A DNA stretch of 64,000 nucleotides from a virus. The position numbers and the translations under genes are program-made. The notes under the pieces were generated by a model, which made no database searches, was not told where the DNA came from, and saw only the letters and a list, made by a program, of their open reading frames with translations. The stretch is taken from the IMG/VR virus record IMGVR_UViG_3300018080_000104, positions 1 through 64,000 of that record, one strand, 5' to 3'. Shown here piece after piece: positions 58,429 to 64,000 of this stretch (position 1 is the first letter of the stretch; every line of letters starts with the position of its first letter).

Positions 58429-58705
58429 GCAGCATGGCTTCTCGCATGTCCGCCGCTATCTGCCCTGCGCGTATCGGGCTACGACACGCAATAGATTGGG
58501 ATTGTCCACACTTGCAGCATTTTGCGGCTGCCGGCCAGTAGTCCAAAAGAAATTGGCTGTTACAACGAAATTGCCAGTGCCGGCCGCCGTCCAACAATGT
58601 TACTGTAATATTTTCAAAGACCATCGCCTCGGCAACGTGAGGATATAGCCGCATTGCTTCAAACATGCGCGCTCGTCGTTTTTGTCGTTCACGCTTGCTC
58701 CGCAT
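58364..58705 (-). CDS. Basic protein with Cys cluster (113 aa)
   Basis: AGAGG lies before the ATG; it overlaps the stop of the HldE-like gene by 17 nt. The N-terminus is Arg-rich (RSKRERQKRRARMFEAM). CCKCGQ near residue 64 and a later Cys may bind zinc. The rest is helical. Function unknown. Confidence 0.6.
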   Translation of the reverse strand: MRSKRERQKRRARMFEAMRLYPHVAEAMVFENITVTLLDGGRHWQFRCNSQFLLDYWPAAAKCCKCGQSQSIACRSPIRAGQIAADMREAMLLAIRRAFQETAVAVPTPAEQL

Positions 58706-60230
58706 CTCGCCGGATCCTCTCTATAATCTCGGTAGTACTTGTAACAGTTTGTGGGATAGCTACTGCACGACCCCCGTATGCTTGAACATACGACGCGCCG
58801 GGAACAGTAGATATCGTGTCTTGGTAATCGGCGCCCTTGAACAACACATGCGGCGAAATAGCACGAATCGCTTCTCTCGGAGTATCGTCGTCAAAAACGA
58901 CAATCATATCCACGCATCGTAGCGCTGAAAGCATGCGCACGCGCTGTCTGCAATCTATAATAGGCTGTCGCTTGATACTGCTTGCAGACTTGTCGCTGTT
59001 AAGCAGTACGATCAAGACATCGCACGCGGCGGCAGCGTTTTCTAGCAATTCAAGATGTCCAGCATGCAGTAAGTCAAACACGCCATTTGCTACGCCGACT
59101 CTCGCACCATATGCTCGCGCTGCCCGCGAAATCTCAACAGCCGTCTCTAGTTTTATTTCACGATGCTTATGGTAATGCGTAAGACATTGGCGATACATCG
59201 CATGCAAAGGCGGCGGCGCCGCCCCCGACATCCCAACAGCGATATCGGCATTTGCCAAAGCAAACGGTATTGCACCAGCAATATCAAAGACAATGGCGCC
59301 TTTACTGATCTTTTCAGAGTTTTCGATTATGCCGTATACAAGGCCGGCAACAATACTATCGCCCGCCCCACAAGTATCGACTGCTGCCGTGCCGCATGTC
59401 TTATACTTTGTTGGAAGCTGCGAACCTGCTTGTGCATATATTGCGCCTTTCGCTCCTAGTGTTGCCAGCAGACTACAACGAAATGTATTGGCAACCGTCA
59501 CAGCTATTTCAGGCAATGCCGCCGCTATGAACGCGCTGCAATTCATATCGCATACTGCGCTCGCAAATGCTTCCAACTCTTTTCTGTTTGGCGTCATGAC
59601 ACAGTTTACGCCAGAACGCAGCATATATGCTTCTGCGTTAGCGGGATGCGGATCGATCACGACCGGTATACTCTCAGATAGCGCATAAGCGAGTATTAAA
59701 TCAATTGACAATGGCGTAAGCACGCCTTTGCCGTAATCAGATAATACTATGAGCCGCGGCAATCCGCATTCGCGTATGAGCTCTTTTATGCCCGCAGTTG
59801 TCGGATATTCTTGTTTTGCGCTATCGCATCGTTGTCGTGCAAAAAGCCGGCCATGCTCATCCAACAATCGATACGTCCAATTCGTTGTAGCTTTGTCGTA
59901 ATCGTGGACGTGCGATACCAGCTGTGCGGGCTGCCGGGAGGCTAAATGCGCCAGCTCTTCTCTAAACATCTGCCCGTGTGCATCCTTGCCAACAAAACTT
60001 AGCAGCCGCGTCGGTATGCCTAACGCAGCAATACCTGCAGCGCAATTTGCTGCTGCGCCCACAGTAGCTTCTATTGGCCCGGCCTTATCAGCTAGTACGA
60101 CAGGCGACGTCTGGTCCGTAGCAGAAATACTGTGACGACAAGCCATATCGCAAATAACATCGCCGACAACCAATACGTATCCTTTATCGCGGATGGTGTT
60201 TCTTTCCATTTGCAAAATGCTCTGGGTCAT
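58689..60230 (-). CDS. Bifunctional HldE-like heptose kinase/adenylyltransferase
   Basis: ATG at 60230 follows AGGAGAC. The N-terminal PfkB-type kinase part has VVGDVICDMA, GAAANCAAGIAALG, LIVLSDYGKGVLT, VIDPHPANAEAY, CVMTPNRKELE and DTCGAGDS. The C-terminal nucleotidyltransferase part has NGVFDLLHAGHLELL (HxGH), VLLNSDKSASSIKR and LFKGADY. This is the HldE order. The usual product is ADP-D-glycero-beta-D-manno-heptose, an LPS-core precursor in Gram-negatives. Phage carriage is unusual; the role could be LPS change, virion glycosylation or signalling. Kinase substrate residues are not individually checked. Confidence 0.87.
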   Translation of the reverse strand: MTQSILQMERNTIRDKGYVLVVGDVICDMACRHSISATDQTSPVVLADKAGPIEATVGAAANCAAGIAALGIPTRLLSFVGKDAHGQMFREELAHLASRQPAQLVSHVHDYDKATTNWTYRLLDEHGRLFARQRCDSAKQEYPTTAGIKELIRECGLPRLIVLSDYGKGVLTPLSIDLILAYALSESIPVVIDPHPANAEAYMLRSGVNCVMTPNRKELEAFASAVCDMNCSAFIAAALPEIAVTVANTFRCSLLATLGAKGAIYAQAGSQLPTKYKTCGTAAVDTCGAGDSIVAGLVYGIIENSEKISKGAIVFDIAGAIPFALANADIAVGMSGAAPPPLHAMYRQCLTHYHKHREIKLETAVEISRAARAYGARVGVANGVFDLLHAGHLELLENAAAACDVLIVLLNSDKSASSIKRQPIIDCRQRVRMLSALRCVDMIVVFDDDTPREAIRAISPHVLFKGADYQDTISTVPGASYVQAYGGRAVAIPQTVTSTTEIIERIRRDAEQA

Positions 60231-60375
60231 CGTATATTTTGTCTCCTGTCTGACCTCGCAAACTGGCATCACATTCCGGACAACGGCGCTGCCCGCAATC
60301 TCTAGACCAAAATGCTTTTTGGCACTTCAAGCATCGGCGCCACGCCGCTTGATATCTTCGTGTAATGTCGGACAT
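60184..60375 (-). CDS. Small zinc-ribbon protein (63 aa)
   Basis: Two CxxC pairs (CLKCQKAF and CPECDASL) spaced about 18 residues apart give a zinc-ribbon layout. The start is an ATG at 60375 two nt after AAGG. It overlaps the HldE-like gene by 47 nt. Probably a nucleic-acid or protein-binding module; function unknown. Confidence 0.55.
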   Translation of the reverse strand: MSDITRRYQAAWRRCLKCQKAFWSRDCGQRRCPECDASLRGQTGDKIYDDPEHFANGKKHHPR

Positions 60376-60452
60376 CCTTGTCAGTCCAGTATAAACTAGT
60401 AAGGTATGGGCATTGCCTGGGCTGTAGAAGTACAGCCGCCACCCTTAACAAC

Positions 60453-61631
60453 TCAAACCCTGCGCTTGCCCTTCTTCTTTACACTTTTGCCCTTGCTCTT
60501 CGCACTTTTGCTTTTCTTTTGGGTTTTATGGCAGCATTCCTGCGGCAAAAAATCGCGCAATTGCCAATAGCCGGCGGCACCATATACATCGAGTTGCTGC
60601 ATGTCGTAATCATGGTCGGCTTGTCGTTCGGTCTCTTCTTTTTTCTTCTTAAATTCCGAAGCCAGCCGCTTAGTCTCTCTTTTCACTTGCGGCAACAGTT
60701 TGTGGCCTTCCAGCATTTTGAAAAGCGTCTGCTGAATATGCTCGTGTTCATGCACGCTGCTCGCAATCTTGAGCATGAGAAACAGGCGAGCCGCAAAAAA
60801 CTCGGGATCGCTATAGGCCAAAGTCAGCCGCTGCTTTTGGTCTTCGGCTTTCCGTGCAGCTTTCACGCGAGCCTTGACTAGCGCAACATGGTCTTTTGCC
60901 AACACTTTCAAATCCTCGCACATGAGTCGAGAAAGATCATGGTGTATGTGCTCTGCCTGCATGAACTGTGTAACTACGTCCCATTTGCTCTTATTATACG
61001 GATAGTAAACACCGTAAAGCATCCGCATGATTTCCCGAATCACATAAGCCTTAGCAACATCGCTGCAATCGGTAAAAGCGCGGAAACACTCGCCCATAAT
61101 CTGACTGAGAATCTTGGAGACTTCTGTATTCTCTTCCAGAAAGTCGTCAGGATACCTTCGGAGATAATAGAGCAGCTGTTCAGCCTCTTGATAGACTTCA
61201 ACTACGTAGCCTAGTGCGTTGCCCTGTTCGCCTCTTGTGACCAAATAAGTTAGCGAAACAAACCTCAGGGCATCAAATACCTTCGGCCCCTCGATAATAT
61301 CATCAATATCATCAATATCATCAATATCATCAATACCGTCAATTCCCCGGATCGCCTTCTCCAAATGACCACAAACAGCCGTTTCCCACGGTGTATAGGG
61401 CTCATCTGTAACGGTATTGATAGAACTCGAGCCCATGAACCAGTGTAAGGAATTAGAATGTCGGCCAAGAAAGGCGTGCCAAAGTTGGTTGACTAAATCA
61501 AATACGCCTACATACTGTTGTTGGATGTATGCTTTGATTTGTCGGTCCCCGGTATAACGATGGTAAATATCCATCAAATTTTTGATGGAAGAATACATCC
61601 CGACCAGACGTTCCTTATTGCTCAATCCCAT
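60453..61631 (-). CDS. Protein with Asp-Asp-Ile repeat and basic tail (392 aa)
   Basis: ATG at 61631 follows AAAAGG. Long helices dominate. A DDIDDIDDIDD tract (near residue 102) is coded by a 9-bp tandem repeat. Then come helical blocks, a Lys/Arg-rich stretch and a very basic end (KKSKSAKSKGKSVKKKGKRR). It may bind nucleic acid through its tail. No family recognised. Confidence 0.6.
   Translation of the reverse strand: MGLSNKERLVGMYSSIKNLMDIYHRYTGDRQIKAYIQQQYVGVFDLVNQLWHAFLGRHSNSLHWFMGSSSINTVTDEPYTPWETAVCGHLEKAIRGIDGIDDIDDIDDIDDIIEGPKVFDALRFVSLTYLVTRGEQGNALGYVVEVYQEAEQLLYYLRRYPDDFLEENTEVSKILSQIMGECFRAFTDCSDVAKAYVIREIMRMLYGVYYPYNKSKWDVVTQFMQAEHIHHDLSRLMCEDLKVLAKDHVALVKARVKAARKAEDQKQRLTLAYSDPEFFAARLFLMLKIASSVHEHEHIQQTLFKMLEGHKLLPQVKRETKRLASEFKKKKEETERQADHDYDMQQLDVYGAAGYWQLRDFLPQECCHKTQKKSKSAKSKGKSVKKKGKRRV
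61293..61330 (-). repeat. 9-bp microsatellite (atcatcaat) coding DDI
   Basis: About four units inside the 392-aa gene; the 9-bp period keeps frame. Confidence 0.85.
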
Positions 61632-61646
61632 CTGCTGCACCTTTTC

Positions 61647-62333
61647 TCATTGTCCTTTTATAGAATTAGTCGCCTCCTCGACGAGCCATATATTCACGTG
61701 AGTTTCGTCAGGATACACAAAATTGAATTCTGCAGCAATAGAATTACACGGCGCCAAAGACAATGGCGGCCACGTAGGATGCTGTTCAACAGCTGCGGCG
61801 GCCAGCGCCACATAGGCATCCACATAGCAATTATCAACACCGCGAACGATAGTTATTGCCGCCCAATCGCCGTTATCCAGCGGCAGCTTAAAGCCCAAAA
61901 GGATATCGTTAACAGTGCTACCTTCCGGCAATGTTCGCCCAGCCAGCAAGTCTTGCGCATATGCAAACAAATTCGCAGGCACGACGGCCCGCCAAGTATC
62001 AGCCTTACCTATCACTGGCTGCAAGGCTAATTCATGCAGCGTTTGCAAACTGGCGATAGCCAAATTATTGACGAAGAAGGCTCCCATATCCTGACAAGTA
62101 TCCGCTGGTGTTTCGACTACCGGCTCAGATGCCAAATACGTCTGCAAATTTCCAGATGCCACGCCGACACGCGACTGCTTTATGGCTAATTCAGAACAGA
62201 CCAGGCCGACAAAATTCCAGAATACAGCATGGTCGACGTTGTCTTCGACAAATGCTAGCAGAATTTCCAACTGCTGTTCCAGCGACAGTTTATTTGTTGC
62301 AGCTACGCTTTTGAATTCATCACTTAATGACAC
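61647..62333 (-). CDS. Protein of unknown function (228 aa)
   Basis: A GTG at 62333 follows GAGGAG. A helical acidic N-terminus is followed by a beta/alpha region (VNDILLGFKLPLDNGDWAAITIVRG; NCYVDAYVALAAAAVEQ). The end is a beta-type strand pair (EFNFVYPDETHVNIWLVEE). No motif. Overlaps the next gene by 14 nt. Confidence 0.6.
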   Translation of the reverse strand: MSLSDEFKSVAATNKLSLEQQLEILLAFVEDNVDHAVFWNFVGLVCSELAIKQSRVGVASGNLQTYLASEPVVETPADTCQDMGAFFVNNLAIASLQTLHELALQPVIGKADTWRAVVPANLFAYAQDLLAGRTLPEGSTVNDILLGFKLPLDNGDWAAITIVRGVDNCYVDAYVALAAAAVEQHPTWPPLSLAPCNSIAAEFNFVYPDETHVNIWLVEEATNSIKGQ

Positions 62334-63195
62334 AATCGGCGCTCCTCATTTTTCCAAACTGACTAAACAGGTGAACATTTCGCGTATAATTGAATAGCTG
62401 CGCAACTGCGTTGGCGTCGCCGGCCATCCATTGCCGCGGATATCGCATTGCCCATCCGGTCCATATTGCCAACCGTCTCGGTGGCATGCTTGTTGCAACG
62501 TTTACTACGGCCGGTTTTGGTGCTGTCCGCCAACTCTGCGGCACGACAGCTATGACAGACCGCCGTACTCGCCAATAGCCCACTATGCCCGTTGCCGCAA
62601 TCGGATAATACAAAAATGGCTCAAGCGAATACCACATGTATCCGAGATATACGTCGGTCAGATAGCGGCGTCGTACCTTTTTCGTCAGTGGCTGATGCCG
62701 TTTACGCAGCACGCAATCCATAGAATGCGAAGTGATACGCCCGGCACACATTTGTATGGCATCGTGCGTGGCATGCTTGTGCAGCATAGTAAACTGCACG
62801 ATCTTATATGGAATGCCTGCCTGCGTCAGCTTCCCTATACAATCTTGCAACGATGTATAGACTTGCTCTGCCCGCCTTGCATGACAATACGGACATATGC
62901 GACGCGTACACCGCTGTAGCGGAAAAGGCAATTTGATTGCACAGGGAGGACATCGCATTATGTATGCTAGTTTTGCTTCGTTCGCCAGCGATTCCATACC
63001 TGCCTCTTGGAGCTGCAATATTCGGCTATACCGCCAGCGTTTAATATGCGCCATGGCCTCGTCGCGGAGGGCCTTGCGCTTGACGTTGTAAGATAATACA
63101 GCCAAGGTCGACACGACGTCGACCAAGGCTGTATTAGATTTCGACCACGCCAATTTTGGCGCATCAGTTTTTTGCTGCGCCGTTTTCTTTTCCAT
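62320..63195 (-). CDS. Zinc-Cys protein of unknown function (291 aa)
   Basis: AAGG precedes the ATG. A Cys cluster lies at about residues 82-105 (RCPPCAIKLPF; RRICPYCHARRAEQVY). The following segment (KLTQAGIPYKIVQFTMLHKHA) has a strand like motif 1 of rolling-circle initiators, but I see no HUH pair or catalytic Tyr set. So a replication-initiator call is not supported. The end is basic/aromatic. Function unknown. Confidence 0.6.
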   Translation of the reverse strand: MEKKTAQQKTDAPKLAWSKSNTALVDVVSTLAVLSYNVKRKALRDEAMAHIKRWRYSRILQLQEAGMESLANEAKLAYIMRCPPCAIKLPFPLQRCTRRICPYCHARRAEQVYTSLQDCIGKLTQAGIPYKIVQFTMLHKHATHDAIQMCAGRITSHSMDCVLRKRHQPLTKKVRRRYLTDVYLGYMWYSLEPFLYYPIAATGIVGYWRVRRSVIAVVPQSWRTAPKPAVVNVATSMPPRRLAIWTGWAMRYPRQWMAGDANAVAQLFNYTRNVHLFSQFGKMRSADCVIK

Positions 63196-63592
63196 CCTTA
63201 TACGCCGCCTTCAGGGCCACATACAATACGTTAGATACCAGGTTGTTACAAAAGACTTCTCGCTTCAGTTTTGCTGCATAGCAAAGCTCTGTTACTAGGC
63301 CAGCCATAAGGCCAACCAGTCTCGCTTGTGCTTGCTCGTCGTCGACGTTATAGCCAATGGCGCTCAACATTGCCTTTTGTCCGTTATACCGATACATCCT
63401 TGCTTCCTCTTGCGTGACCGTTCGCGGAAACGTTTCCAGCTTTGCATCGCCCGCAAGGCGCGCCATCGCATCGCCGGCCTCGATTATGCTGTTGATTTTA
63501 TACGTCAGCTCGCGGCGCTCATTATCCGGCATTCGCGAATTCGTAAGACATGTACGGATGCGACACAGATCCTCGCGAGTTAGTCGTTGCAT
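63164..63592 (-). CDS. Helical protein of unknown function (142 aa)
   Basis: Coupled to the next gene by an overlap. Mostly helical (LCRIRTCLTNSRMPDNERRELTY; LVGLMAGLVTELCYAAKLK), with basic and acidic segments. No motif. Probably part of the same run as the 139-aa gene. Confidence 0.58.
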   Translation of the reverse strand: MQRLTREDLCRIRTCLTNSRMPDNERRELTYKINSIIEAGDAMARLAGDAKLETFPRTVTQEEARMYRYNGQKAMLSAIGYNVDDEQAQARLVGLMAGLVTELCYAAKLKREVFCNNLVSNVLYVALKAAYKDGKENGAAKN

Positions 63593-63999
63593 GTTTCAAG
63601 CAACTGCGATGCAAGCGACCGCGCGATCTCACACAACTTGACTTGAACTTCAAGCAACTCGCGCTGCATTTTCCGCGCGCCCGTATTGGCGGCAGCCAGC
63701 TTGCTGCACGATTTTTCTGGCGCAGCTTCACGAGGAACACGGAGTGGGCCTACCGTAGGCAACACACACGTCACCTCCGCTGCTTGTTCCCGCATCCGCT
63801 TCGCAGGAAATTTCATTGCTTGTATGGCAGCCCGCTTTTTCCGCGCGCTCTTACGATAAGCGCTTATCACATTATCAACATACCCGCGTGTGACTTTGTG
63901 TTTGCTGCGTAGTGCCTGATAAATCCGCGCAGTCGTCCAATCCGGATTTCGCAAATAGAAACCCAGAATAATTTCCTTCTTCGTAGGCTTTTTGGCCAT
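63580..63999 (-). CDS. Winged-helix-like DNA-binding protein (139 aa)
   Basis: The N-terminal 50 residues (KKEIILGFYLRNPDWTTARIYQALRSKHKVTRGYV) have a helix-turn-helix layout with a charged recognition helix. The rest is basic/helical. It may regulate transcription of the run downstream. The ATG lies at 63999, one base from the window end, so the promoter and any upstream gene are not visible. Confidence 0.6.
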   Translation of the reverse strand: MAKKPTKKEIILGFYLRNPDWTTARIYQALRSKHKVTRGYVDNVISAYRKSARKKRAAIQAMKFPAKRMREQAAEVTCVLPTVGPLRVPREAAPEKSCSKLAAANTGARKMQRELLEVQVKLCEIARSLASQLLETCND

Positions 64000-64000
64000 T

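Noticed and set aside
54519-58570. Short GTTACAACGA repeats near 52909, 54519 and 58558 as a regulatory family
   Set aside because: Ten bases, one copy within coding sequence and no consistent position; may be chance.
1-64000. CRISPR array, reverse transcriptase or diversity-generating retroelement
   Set aside because: No regularly spaced repeats with unique spacers and no reverse-transcriptase motif (YxDD context) were seen.
1-64000. Terminase, major capsid, tail fibre or RNA polymerase
   Set aside because: Searched by eye for Walker-type terminase ATPase context and capsid/tail composition in the larger genes; none convincing, so none is named.

Overview
The window looks like about two thirds of a tailed-phage genome (or a phage-like element) at roughly 50-55% GC. 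Almost every gene is on the minus strand in tight runs with ATGA overlaps. There is a portal-like protein, very large low-complexity virion-type proteins and a full phage replication and recombination set. No rRNA, ribosomal or housekeeping genes are present. I could not identify a terminase, major capsid protein, tail genes or RNA polymerase. The host is unknown. A DUF6745-like repeat protein, a secreted CAP-domain protein, sulfotransferases and a heptose synthase would fit a Gram-negative or Planctomycetota-like host, but that is only a guess.

Layout. At 1-1600 there is a tetrapeptide-repeat protein running off the left edge and a SAM methyltransferase. At 1850-14420 there are four giant Ala/Gly/Pro/Gln-rich proteins, probably internal virion proteins; one carries an HELLH metalloprotease motif and another a duplicated Lys/Arg/Gly peptide. 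Between them sits a cluster of small membrane or secreted proteins including a CAP-domain protein, possibly lysis or envelope related. At 14500-25000 there is an accessory region of small genes, many with their own promoter-like 11-mer and an intrinsic terminator. It holds a metallophosphoesterase, a tRNA, a tandem pair of sulfotransferases, the only plus-strand gene (a GT11 fucosyltransferase) and several tiny ORFs.

At 25000-33200 come a GT-B glycosyltransferase, the portal, and Gln-rich and unknown proteins, with a tRNA-like gene near 33.2 kb. At 33300-44600 come a RuvC-like resolvase, a DEDD exonuclease, a GT-A glycosyltransferase, a YkgJ-like Cys-cluster protein, a DUF932-like protein, a RecA-like recombinase and a PAQQQ-repeat protein. 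At 44700-60400 come a PolA-type DNA polymerase fused to a uracil-DNA-glycosylase-like domain, a DnaG-type primase, a DnaB-like helicase, an SF2 helicase, an SbcC/SbcD pair and a bifunctional HldE-like heptose kinase/adenylyltransferase. At 60400-64000 there are unknown proteins.

How it may work together: primase, helicase, polymerase, exonuclease, RecA, SbcCD and RuvC form a self-sufficient recombination-dependent replication module. The sulfotransferases, fucosyltransferase, two other glycosyltransferases, methyltransferases and HldE suggest that this element remodels or sulfates surface glycans of the host or virion. That set, the recurring promoter 11-mer with its paired terminator tail, and two tRNA-like genes with 8-nt anticodon loops are the most unusual aspects. 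All functional calls come from reading motifs by eye; no database search was done.
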